The notes under the pieces are model-generated. The model saw only the letters and a program-made list of their open reading frames with translations. It was not told the DNA's origin and did not search any database. Below, in pieces: positions 23,309-30,346 of a DNA stretch of 30,346 nucleotides. The stretch comes from JALYNX01 sp044867525. Lineage in GTDB: Bacteria > Actinomycetota > Acidimicrobiia > Spongiisociales > ZC4RG35. The stretch covers positions 1-30,346 of the forward strand of contig JBIOVB010000064.1 of the NCBI GenBank assembly GCA_044867525.1, written 5' to 3'. How positions within the stretch are numbered: position 1 is the stretch's first letter; each line of letters starts with the position of its first letter. The position numbers and the translations under genes were made by a program.

Positions 23309-24489
23309 AGCGCGAGCAGGGCGTTGGTCCAGGCGCCCCCTGCGGTGCTGGATTCAATGGCAGCGCCCACGAATCTGACTCCCCATGCCCCGTCGGCGGC
23401 ATTTGGGAACTGCAGGGCCGTGGGCTCGGCAGCTACCCCGGTTCGCCGGGAAGCGATCGCCTCGGCAGCGTCCGAGTAGATATTGGCAAATGCGCCGATG
23501 AAGCCCTCCGGATGTCCCGCCACCAGCCGCGTCGCCCGGGATGCCGTGGCAAAGGTGCCAGGGCCGTTGGGGGTCCTCATCTCAGCAGGCCCCTGCATCG
23601 GCTTGAAAGACAGGGCAGTCGGACGTTCCTGCTCCCATTCCAGGGTGCCCCTGGTGCCCGACACCCGGATCCGAAGGCAGTTCTCAACCCCCGCCGCAGC
23701 CTGGGTGACCCAGAACGTGCCCCGAGCACCGTTGTCGAAGCGGAGCATCGCGGCCGCGAAGTCATGAACCAGGCGGTGCGGGACGATGGTGCCCACGTCG
23801 GCCGCTACCTCCTCGACCTCGAGCCCGGTGATGAAGCGGGCCAGATTGTGGGCGTGGGAGCCGATGTCGCCCATGACCAGGGAGGGCCCGCCCTTCACCG
23901 GGTCGTATCGCCACGGGAGCCCATCGGCCGGATCGGGGTCGCTCTCCGACGCCTTGCCACCCTGGACATACTCCACCTGGACCAGCCGGATCTCCCCGAG
24001 CTCCCCTGCTCCCACCATGGCCTTGGCCTGTCGGACCATGGGGTATCCGGTGTAATTGTGGGTCAGGCAGAACACGAGGCCGGTGTCCCGAACCCGGCCC
24101 ACGACGTCTCGCGCTTCTCCCAGTGTGTTCGTCATCGGCTTGTCGCATATGACGTCGAAACCACGATCGAGGGCGGCCATGGCGAATAGATGGTGGGTGT
24201 CGTTCGGCGTCATGATGGCGACCACTTCGGCACCGTCCTCGCGGTCAGCTTCGTAGGCGATCAGCTCCAGCCCGTCTCCGTAGCTCCGGTCGCGGTCCAG
24301 GCCGAGGCCGGGCCCCGCTTCGATCGAGCGGCTCGGATCGGAGCTGACCGCGCCGGCCACGAGTTGGAAGCGGCCATCCATGCGAGCCGCGACGCGGTGA
24401 GTCTCGCCGATGAAGCTCCCCGGGCCGCCCCCGATGACCGCCAGCCGAAGCGGACGTCCCAGGGCATCGATTGCAGGACTCGGGCCCAT
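23305..24489 (-). CDS. Gfo/Idh/MocA-family oxidoreductase
   Basis: The 394-residue product has an N-terminal Rossmann domain (LAVIGGGPGSFIGETH at about residues 16-31), the family's cofactor-site lysine in CDKPMTN and the second-domain segment HNYTGYPMVRQA. Relatives are NAD(P)-dependent dehydrogenases of sugars, inositols and related polyols. The histidine in MGDIGSHAHNLARF fits the family active-site helix. GAGGAG precedes the ATG at 24489, inside the tail of the RnfD-like gene, so the two form a minus-strand pair. Confidence 0.92.
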   Translation of the reverse strand: MGPSPAIDALGRPLRLAVIGGGPGSFIGETHRVAARMDGRFQLVAGAVSSDPSRSIEAGPGLGLDRDRSYGDGLELIAYEADREDGAEVVAIMTPNDTHHLFAMAALDRGFDVICDKPMTNTLGEARDVVGRVRDTGLVFCLTHNYTGYPMVRQAKAMVGAGELGEIRLVQVEYVQGGKASESDPDPADGLPWRYDPVKGGPSLVMGDIGSHAHNLARFITGLEVEEVAADVGTIVPHRLVHDFAAAMLRFDNGARGTFWVTQAAAGVENCLRIRVSGTRGTLEWEQERPTALSFKPMQGPAEMRTPNGPGTFATASRATRLVAGHPEGFIGAFANIYSDAAEAIASRRTGVAAEPTALQFPNAADGAWGVRFVGAAIESSTAGGAWTNALLAL

Positions 24490-24495
24490 TTCTCC

Positions 24496-26133
24496 TCAGC
24501 CTCCGGGGCGCTCTTCTATTACCAGCCAACGTTCGCCGGCAACCGGGCTCAGGACGAATGTGGTATCGAGCGGAACGACGCCACGTTCCCTCTCCAGGCC
24601 GCCGGCGTCATAGGTGACCCATTCCACCGACCCGGTCGCTTGGAGCCCGATCGTCGCCTGCTGGCCGCCCACCGCAGGGATCACCACCGCATGCAGGGTA
24701 TCGAATCGATACTCGGGGATGGCAACCTCACCGGTTGCCACCGCCTCGTCGACTCGCTGGATCATCTCGGTCAGGCGCCGACCGCCGTCGGCCAGTTGCA
24801 GGAGACCGGAGTCCAGGTCTCTCACCGCCATTGCCTCCAACTCCAGGTTCTCGGCAAGGGTCACGGCCAGATCGTCGACATCGACCTCGGTGTTGAGTGC
24901 ATCAACCTCGACATCCGAGGTCACGTTCGGGATCGTGCCCGGATCGACCTTTACGGTGACGGTAGGGGCAGCGGTTACAGCCGATGCCTGCGCTGGCGCC
25001 CGCGCCGGGGCTCCGGCGGCGACGATCGTCGTGGCCATGAGGATGACGAGGCCACCTATGGCAGCACCGCGGGCGAACACGAGCCTTGGCGCTGGCTCAC
25101 CTTCCTGCTGCGAGGTGAGCCAGGCCAATAGGCCCCCGGAATCGGATCCCGGCACTGTCGCCATTAGGCGGTCGAATCCCCAGCGGAGCGGGGTGAGCAG
25201 GACCAGGCCGGCCAACAGGCCGACCTTGGCCCCGAACTCCGTGGTCTGAGGGGCCATGAGCAGGGTGCTGGCTACCGCGATTCCCATCGCGAACAGCACC
25301 CGAGCGGACCTGCCCCGAGGGATCGTCTTCGGGTCGGTGATCATGAAGAAGAGGAAGATAAGGATCTCGGGAGAGGTCATCACGATCGACCAGAAGCGCC
25401 CGTCGCAGACCGGGGTCAGCGACCACGACGCGGTGATGCAATGCCCGGAGGCAGCGACGACACCGAGCCCGGTGGCAAGGGTGAGCCAGAAAGCGCCAGC
25501 CATCGCCAGGAGATGGAGGCGACGGGTGATCAGGACCCCGCCGATCAGGATGACCAGATACGCGAGGAGCATCCACGCATCGAGTGGGTGCCACCAGAAA
25601 TCGAGAGGCTCGACCCGGGTGCTGCCCAGGACCACAAAAGCAAGCACCAGCCCGACGTTGGACGGGTTGAAGACGTGGGTTCCCCGATGCTTGATCGTGT
25701 ACTTGGTGATCAGGGAAAAGGCCGCGATCCCGGCGAAGTAGTACCAGCCGAACCAAGTCCAATGGTCGCCACGCTCCGTGCCAACCACCCGGAGGATCAA
25801 GGCGACACCGCTCCCGGTGAGCATGGCACTCGCCGGCCAGACGATCTCCTTGATCCTGGAGAAGGTCCACACGACCTCGATGAGGGCAGCGGTGACAATC
25901 GCAGCCAGGATCTGCGGCACCGAAACATCGAATCCCAGCCCCAACTGCCCAAGTACGTGGATGGTGATGATCACCGCTGCCAGATGGAGCCGCGGGTCCC
26001 GGATGCTGGGGAGAACCACCGGGTAGCTGCGCCCACCGATCACCATGCTGCGACCGGGGGCAGCCGGCTCCAAAACGGTCGAGGTCGTTTCCACGTTGCC
26101 GATGAAATTACCTGCCTGACATGGGAACCACAC
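24496..26133 (-). CDS. RnfD/NqrB-like integral membrane protein with a C-terminal soluble domain
   Basis: Residues about 30-390 form some ten transmembrane segments with the NQR2/RnfD-type landmarks HVFNPSNVGL and FFMITDPKTIP. After a further helix (GGLVILMATTIVAAG) comes a soluble domain of roughly 170 residues rich in predicted beta strands and acidic residues, likely outside the membrane. I do not see the D-G-x-T-x-A-T-like covalent flavin site of NqrB/RnfD, so redox function is uncertain. No other Rnf/Nqr subunits are nearby. The start is unsettled: GTG 26133, GTG 26094 and ATG 26046 are in frame and none has a clear ribosome binding site. Confidence 0.72.
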   Translation of the reverse strand: MWFPCQAGNFIGNVETTSTVLEPAAPGRSMVIGGRSYPVVLPSIRDPRLHLAAVIITIHVLGQLGLGFDVSVPQILAAIVTAALIEVVWTFSRIKEIVWPASAMLTGSGVALILRVVGTERGDHWTWFGWYYFAGIAAFSLITKYTIKHRGTHVFNPSNVGLVLAFVVLGSTRVEPLDFWWHPLDAWMLLAYLVILIGGVLITRRLHLLAMAGAFWLTLATGLGVVAASGHCITASWSLTPVCDGRFWSIVMTSPEILIFLFFMITDPKTIPRGRSARVLFAMGIAVASTLLMAPQTTEFGAKVGLLAGLVLLTPLRWGFDRLMATVPGSDSGGLLAWLTSQQEGEPAPRLVFARGAAIGGLVILMATTIVAAGAPARAPAQASAVTAAPTVTVKVDPGTIPNVTSDVEVDALNTEVDVDDLAVTLAENLELEAMAVRDLDSGLLQLADGGRRLTEMIQRVDEAVATGEVAIPEYRFDTLHAVVIPAVGGQQATIGLQATGSVEWVTYDAGGLERERGVVPLDTTFVLSPVAGERWLVIEERPGG

Positions 26134-26152
26134 CGATGGACCAACTGTCTAA

Positions 26153-26169
26153 CTTGTCTGATGATTCGG
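26153..26169 (+). promoter_or_regulatory. Weak operator-like site before the solitary permease
   Basis: CTTG, four other bases, then ATGAT and TCGG resemble the CTTGATCAATGAT...TCGC block of copies 1 and 2, but the central palindrome is lost (TCTG replaces ATCA). It lies 17 bases before the permease ATG at 26187. The resemblance may be chance. Confidence 0.25.
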
Positions 26170-26186
26170 AGAGGAGTTGACGAGAC

Positions 26187-27167
26187 ATGGCGCGCTTTGT
26201 AGCCCTTCGGGCTGCCTGGGCGATCCCGGTGCTGCTCATAGTCACGTTCCTCACCTTCTGGGCGGTGAAGTCGGCCACCGATCCGGTCCAGAGCTATCTC
26301 CGTATCAACACCCGGGCGACCCCTGAGATGGTCGAGGAGTACAAGCAGGTCCATGGCCTGGTCGGCTCCACACCGGAGCAGTACTTCCGTTGGCTGGGTA
26401 ATTTCCTCACCCTGGAGTGGGGAAACTCGATCAAGGGCAATCGCCCGGTGCTGCCCGATCTCAAGGCGGCCATGGCCAACAGCCTGGTGCTCGGCTTCTC
26501 AGCCTTCCTGGTGGGCAGCATCGTCGGCATCGCGATCGGTGTGGTCTCCGCACTTCGCCAATACTCCAAATTCGACACCGTGAGCACCGGGGCGGCCTTC
26601 GTCGGGATCTCGCTCCCACCCTTCGTGACCGCGGTGCTGCTTCAGGTCGTGTTCGCAGTGCTGCTCACGAACTGGCTGGGTCTGGATGAGCCGTTCCTGC
26701 CCGTGGCCGGCGTCTACCCGCCGGGGCAGACCGAGTTCGATCTCGGGCTCAGGATCAAGCACATGATCCTCCCGGTCACTGTGGTGGCGATCCAGACGAT
26801 TGCCATCTACAGCCGCTTCATGAGGGCTTCCCTCCTCGACGTCAAGGAATCCGACTACATGCGTACGGCTCGGGCCAAGGGGATCTCCGAGCGGCGGGTG
26901 ATCATCCGGCACGCGATGCGAAACGCCATGGGCCCGGTCGTCACCTTCGGTGCCTTGGAGTTGGGCGCGATCCTTGGTGGCCTGATCATCACCGAGCGCA
27001 TCTTCGAGTTCCGGGGGACCGGTGACTACCTGTTGACCGCCTTGGGTAATGGCGACTTCCCCCAGATCATGCCCCTGATGTTCATCATCGTGAGCTCGGT
27101 GATCCTGTTCAACCTCGTCGCCGACGTCGCCTACGCCTGGCTCGATCCCCGGGTCCGGCTCAACTGA
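26187..27167 (+). CDS. Solitary ABC transporter permease, DppB/OppB type
   Basis: The 326-residue product has a first helix AWAIPVLLIVTFLTFWAV, an N-terminal extracytoplasmic loop with EYKQVHGLVGSTPEQYFRWL, about five further helices and an intact EAA loop (ESDYMRTARAKGISERRVIIRH). It ends DPRVRLN like the permease at 12804 (DPRVRLGQ). The ATG follows GAGAGGAG. No permease partner, ATPase or binding protein adjoins it: a convergent flavoprotein gene overlaps its end by 8 bases. It may be the remnant of a second importer or an alternative subunit for the main one. Confidence 0.9.
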   Translation: MARFVALRAAWAIPVLLIVTFLTFWAVKSATDPVQSYLRINTRATPEMVEEYKQVHGLVGSTPEQYFRWLGNFLTLEWGNSIKGNRPVLPDLKAAMANSLVLGFSAFLVGSIVGIAIGVVSALRQYSKFDTVSTGAAFVGISLPPFVTAVLLQVVFAVLLTNWLGLDEPFLPVAGVYPPGQTEFDLGLRIKHMILPVTVVAIQTIAIYSRFMRASLLDVKESDYMRTARAKGISERRVIIRHAMRNAMGPVVTFGALELGAILGGLIITERIFEFRGTGDYLLTALGNGDFPQIMPLMFIIVSSVILFNLVADVAYAWLDPRVRLN

Positions 27168-28698
27168 GCAGCTTCCGCAGCACCTCCTGATCGCCGGCGG
27201 CCAAGGCGGCCTCCGCCTCCAGGCTTTCGAGGTCGCGATAGATGCTGGCCACGGCTTGGACCCGATCCCCTCTGCGGTAGCCGACAAGGACGTCGCGGGC
27301 GTCGGGGTCGCCTCTCACGGCTTCTTCGTCCCATTCCCGGGGGAGACCGGTGAGGTTGATGGGGACGTCGTAATGCTGGCTCCAGAAGAACGGCGGCTCG
27401 GCGAATGGCTGATCGGCGCCCAGGATGTTCCGGGCCGCGGCTTGCCCCTGGCGCTGGGCGTGCACCCAATGCTCCACCCGGGCCGTCCTCCCTTCGCCGA
27501 CCGGGTAGCGGGCCACGTCCCCAGCAGCCCAAATGTTGGGGTCGCTGGTCTGCAAGCGATCGTCAACCAGAATCCCGTTGTCCGCTTCCAGCCCAGCTTC
27601 CTCGGCCACGTCGGTACGCGGAACGACACCGACCCCGATCACCACCAGATCGGCCGGGACGCGGGTGCCGTCATCGAGAATCACCGTCCCGGGCTCGATC
27701 CGGTCGGGCTTGCGACCGAGATGGAAGACGACACCATGCTCTTCGTGGAGCTTCCTCACGAATTGGCCCAATGTCTCCCCGATCACCCGGGCCAGAGGGA
27801 CATCATCCGGCTCCACCACGGTCACTTCCAACCCCCGTTGGCGCAGTGAGGCCGCGGCTTCGAGGCCGATGAACCCAGCCCCAATGACCGCTGCGGTCGC
27901 CGCCGAGCCCAGCGCCGCGATCAACCTCCGGCTGTCGTCGAACGCCCTGATGTAGTGGACGTTGCCGGCATCCGAGCCCGGGATCTGCAGCCGCCTCGGC
28001 TCCGCTCCCGGGGCGAGGAGCAGTGCACCGAATCCGATCGATCGCCCGTCATCGAGCCCGACGAGACGGTTGTCACGATCGAGCGAAATCGCTTTGGGCC
28101 CGACGATCAGCTCGATGTCGTGCTTTGCGTAGAACTCTTCGGCGCGAAGCGGCATCCACTCCTCGGGCGCGGTTCCCGCCAGATAGTCCTTGGAGAGGTT
28201 CGGGCGGTCCACCGGAGCCTCGTCCCCGACGAGGGTGATCGGGCCCTGGTATCCGAGGCGCCTCAGGGTTTCGGCCGCTGTCGCCCCGGCCGCTCCGGCA
28301 CCGACGATCACCACCGATTCCGGCACTGCCGCCGGAGTCCGTTCCCGGGACGGAGGATCGACCGGCCCGGTGGCGAACACCCTGCCACCCTCTTCCCTGA
28401 CCTCATATACAGGAATCGGATTGAGGGGGGGCGCACCCACCGCCTCGCCGGTCTCGAGGTCGAAGATCCCATGGTGCCAGGGGCAGTGGATCCGCTCCCC
28501 GTCGCATAGCCCCTCACCGAGCGGACCCCCGTAGTGAGTGCAGCGCCCACCAACCGCCTTGAGCCCGTTGGCAGTCCGAATGATGATCACCGGCTTGTCT
28601 GCAACGTGTCCGACCGTGGGCCGCTCCGAGCCGATCACCGCGGCTTCGACTCCCTCGTGCTCGAGGTCGGGCCCGACCAGCTCGGTCTCACCGCTCAT
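27160..28698 (-). CDS. Rieske [2Fe-2S]-FAD/NAD(P) oxidoreductase fusion
   Basis: The 512-residue product joins an N-terminal Rieske domain (C53-T-H55 and C72-P-W-H75 ligate the 2Fe-2S cluster) to a pyridine-nucleotide-disulfide-type flavoprotein. The FAD motif is VIVGAGAAGATAAE from about 130, the NAD(P) site is VIGAGFIGLEAA and the second FAD strand is IWAAGDVARY. The architecture resembles AIF-like proteins and Rieske-fused ferredoxin reductases. It probably passes electrons from NAD(P)H through FAD to an acceptor such as a mono-oxygenase or ferredoxin; the acceptor is unknown. Its ATG overlaps the regulator's stop (ATGA), so the two are coupled. Confidence 0.93.
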   Translation of the reverse strand: MSGETELVGPDLEHEGVEAAVIGSERPTVGHVADKPVIIIRTANGLKAVGGRCTHYGGPLGEGLCDGERIHCPWHHGIFDLETGEAVGAPPLNPIPVYEVREEGGRVFATGPVDPPSRERTPAAVPESVVIVGAGAAGATAAETLRRLGYQGPITLVGDEAPVDRPNLSKDYLAGTAPEEWMPLRAEEFYAKHDIELIVGPKAISLDRDNRLVGLDDGRSIGFGALLLAPGAEPRRLQIPGSDAGNVHYIRAFDDSRRLIAALGSAATAAVIGAGFIGLEAAASLRQRGLEVTVVEPDDVPLARVIGETLGQFVRKLHEEHGVVFHLGRKPDRIEPGTVILDDGTRVPADLVVIGVGVVPRTDVAEEAGLEADNGILVDDRLQTSDPNIWAAGDVARYPVGEGRTARVEHWVHAQRQGQAAARNILGADQPFAEPPFFWSQHYDVPINLTGLPREWDEEAVRGDPDARDVLVGYRRGDRVQAVASIYRDLESLEAEAALAAGDQEVLRKLLS

Positions 28699-29360
28699 CC
28701 ACGTTCTCCTTCATGTGTCATGCGGAGCCGAACACAGCAATAGCCCTCTTCCGGTGCCAGCTCTGCGTGCCCATCGACCGCCGCCCCTTCGAGCATGCCC
28801 TCGACCAGGGCCAGGTTGAGCTGGCACGTGGTCTCTTGGTCCTGCTGTCGGAGCGCGTCGAACGGGCAGTTTCTGAAACGGGTCATACCCTCTTCGACCA
28901 CCGGTTGATAACCCGTGGTCCGCAGGGCCTCGTCGAGCCCGAGCAGCCCGATCTGGTACCCGGCCCGTTGCGCTGCGTCGACCACGGCTTTCCGGCGACC
29001 GGGGCTGGACGCGATTGTCTGAAGCATGATCCGCGATGCCAGCTCATAGCGTCGAGGAGGCACCGACACCTCGAAGCTCCGTGATGATGCCCGGTACAGC
29101 TTGGACGGTCTGCCGGCCCCAGGGCCCACCCGCCCGGTCAGGCGTTTGAACTCGACGTCCAAAAGGCCCTGCTCGACCAGATGATCGAGGTGATAAGCGG
29201 CAACCTGGCGAGCAGCTCCGACCGCCAGACCAGCCTCGTCCCTGGAAACAGGGGATGGGGAGGAGGCAACGAACTCGTACAGGTCCCGGCGCAGCTTGCC
29301 GGCGAGCGATGCGACGGCATCAACATCTGATATCGGATCGGTGCCCGGGATCTCGGACAT
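28695..29360 (-). CDS. HTH transcriptional regulator with SufR-like cysteines
   Basis: The 221-residue product has an N-terminal winged helix (residues about 15-90, with AARQVAAYHLDHLVEQGLL as the recognition region and a GAGRPSKLY wing). The C-terminal domain has C165, C179 and paired C208-C209 arranged much like SufR and related ArsR-type regulators that bind an Fe-S cluster. It may therefore sense redox or iron-sulfur state and control the Rieske-flavoprotein it precedes. AGAGGG lies upstream of the ATG. The cluster is predicted from cysteine pattern only. Confidence 0.85.
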   Translation of the reverse strand: MSEIPGTDPISDVDAVASLAGKLRRDLYEFVASSPSPVSRDEAGLAVGAARQVAAYHLDHLVEQGLLDVEFKRLTGRVGPGAGRPSKLYRASSRSFEVSVPPRRYELASRIMLQTIASSPGRRKAVVDAAQRAGYQIGLLGLDEALRTTGYQPVVEEGMTRFRNCPFDALRQQDQETTCQLNLALVEGMLEGAAVDGHAELAPEEGYCCVRLRMTHEGERG

Positions 29361-29375
29361 GGTTCCCTCTAAAGC

Positions 29376-29385
29376 AGATCAATCT
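29376..29385. promoter_or_regulatory. Possible operator upstream of the cysteine-containing regulator
   Basis: AGATCAATCT has symmetric AGAT/ATCT arms around CA, 15 bases upstream of the regulator's start (minus strand) in an otherwise GC-rich divergent region. TTGACA (29385-29390, plus) adjoins it, but no matching -10 is seen. It could be an autoregulatory site. Confidence 0.3.
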
Positions 29386-29451
29386 TGACATTACATCGCC
29401 GTCCGACAACGGCCAACGTGCGATCATGCACGCCCCGGCTACGGAGATGCG

Positions 29452-30276
29452 ATGGGCTCGATCCCGAATCTGAAACTCAACAATGGCCTCGAGATGCCCC
29501 AGCTCGGCTTCGGGGTGTTCCAGATCCCTGAGTCCGAGACATTCGAGGCGGTCACACGAGCACTGGACGCCGGCTACCGGAGCATCGACACCGCTGCCGC
29601 CTACCGCAATGAACGGGCGGTCGGGGAGGCGATCGCTGCGTCGTCATTGGGTCGGGACCAGTTGTTCGTCACCACCAAGCTGTGGAACGGCGAACAGGGC
29701 TATGACAGCACCCTGCGCGCCTTCGACGCCAGCATGGGGCGGCTCGGCCTCGACACTCTCGATCTCTACCTGATCCACTGGCCGGTGCCGGCAAGGGACC
29801 TGTACTCGGACACGTGGCGCGCCTTCGAAATGCTCTATGCGGAAGGCAGGATCCATGCCATCGGGGTCTCCAACTTCCAGGTCGATCACTTGAAGCGATT
29901 GTTCGCCGACCACGGGGTGGTCCCGGCGGTGAATCAGATCGAGCTCCATCCCTATCTGCATCAGGCCGAGCTCCGCGCCTTCCATGCCGAGGAGGGAATC
30001 GTCACCGAGGCGTGGAGCCCGATCGCCCAGGGTGCGGTGCTCGACGATCCGGTGATCACTGGCATCGCCGGAGAACTGGGCAAGTCCCCGGCTCAGGTCG
30101 TCCTTCGCTGGCACGTCCAGCTGGGCAACGTCGTGATCCCCAAGTCGGTGACTCCGGCGAGGATCGTGGAGAATACCGAGCTCTTCGACTTCGAGCTCTC
30201 GGAGGAACACATGGTGGCGATCGCAGGGCTGGAACGCGGCTCCCGGACCGGCCCCAATCCCGATCATTTCGGCTGA
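29452..30276 (+). CDS. Aldo/keto reductase
   Basis: The 274-residue product matches the size and motifs of bacterial AKRs (2,5-diketo-gluconate reductase-like). It starts with LKLNNGLEMPQLGFGVFQ, has the catalytic D and Y in DTAAAYRNE near residue 45, a lysine in TTKLWN, a histidine in YLIHWPVP near 107, and cofactor-site segments GVSNF and VIPKSVTPARI. It is a cytoplasmic NADPH-dependent reductase of aldehydes or keto compounds; the substrate is unknown. It is divergent from the regulator at 29360 and ends before a strong hairpin. Confidence 0.93.
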   Translation: MGSIPNLKLNNGLEMPQLGFGVFQIPESETFEAVTRALDAGYRSIDTAAAYRNERAVGEAIAASSLGRDQLFVTTKLWNGEQGYDSTLRAFDASMGRLGLDTLDLYLIHWPVPARDLYSDTWRAFEMLYAEGRIHAIGVSNFQVDHLKRLFADHGVVPAVNQIELHPYLHQAELRAFHAEEGIVTEAWSPIAQGAVLDDPVITGIAGELGKSPAQVVLRWHVQLGNVVIPKSVTPARIVENTELFDFELSEEHMVAIAGLERGSRTGPNPDHFG

Positions 30277-30298
30277 TCCCCACCGCCCGTGCGTTCTG

Positions 30299-30336
30299 TC
30301 GCGCCGTTCTCGACCTATGGGTCGAGAACGGCGCGA
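30299..30336 (+). terminator. Long perfect hairpin after the aldo/keto reductase
   Basis: A 17-bp perfect stem (30299-30315 with 30320-30336) closes a 4-base loop (TATG), 22 bases past the stop codon. It is followed by an A-rich rather than U-rich run. Stem length and position make it a likely terminator, possibly acting on both strands. Confidence 0.75.
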
Positions 30337-30346
30337 GAAAACGGGT

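Noticed and set aside
29385..29390. TTGACA as the -35 of an aldo/keto reductase promoter
   Set aside because: No -10-like hexamer occurs at a suitable distance downstream.
1..30346. CRISPR arrays, insertion sequences, integrases, toxin-antitoxin pairs or tRNA genes
   Set aside because: No regularly spaced repeats, transposase or integrase motifs, small paired toxin-like genes or tRNA-like cloverleaf sequences were seen by reading. A tRNA scan was not possible.

Overview
The window is a gene-dense, GC-rich stretch (by eye about 65 % G+C) of a bacterial chromosome. Frequent GTG/TTG starts, ATGA and TGATG overlaps and the family mix suggest an actinomycete-like lineage (Actinomycetota, possibly Acidimicrobiia). 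That placement is inference, because no rRNA or other marker gene is present. I support 26 protein genes. I saw no RNA genes, mobile elements or CRISPR, and no gene-free stretch reaches 300 bases.

Layout. 106-1428 is a secreted haloperoxidase-like protein. 1468-4066 holds two short-chain dehydrogenases (SDRs) on the minus strand with an alpha/beta hydrolase between them. 4192-5937 is a solute-binding lipoprotein of a peptide/nickel-type ABC importer, followed by a strong hairpin and a third SDR (6002-6784). 6929-16700 is a tightly overlapping operon: LVIVD beta-propeller, molybdenum hydroxylase large subunit, ACMSD-like amidohydrolase, second LVIVD propeller, two permeases and two ATPases. 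16742-20979 carries a homocitrate/isopropylmalate-synthase-like enzyme, a GntR/FCD regulator, a fumarylacetoacetate-hydrolase-family enzyme and an MFS transporter. 21155-23308 holds a creatinase/M24-like protein and a methyltransferase. 23305-26133 (minus) holds a Gfo/Idh/MocA oxidoreductase and an RnfD-like membrane protein. 26187-27167 is a solitary ABC permease. 27160-29360 (minus) is a Rieske-flavoprotein fusion with a cysteine-containing regulator, and 29452-30276 is an aldo/keto reductase.

How it fits together. The importer operon has no binding protein of its own, and the lone binding protein at 4192 has no permeases beside it. A 21-base promoter block, identical at 20 positions, lies upstream of both (4144-4164 and 6825-6845). 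Its 13-base core recurs before the synthase-like gene (16708-16720), and a related TTGATCAA palindrome follows the GntR gene (18803-18818). I infer one regulon, probably controlled by the FCD regulator, for uptake and breakdown of a small organic acid or related compound. The substrate cannot be read from the sequence.

The best candidate for something undescribed is the ATGA-linked unit at 6929-12775. Two cytoplasmic LVIVD propellers share six aligned histidines and flank an orphan molybdenum hydroxylase subunit and an amidohydrolase/decarboxylase.
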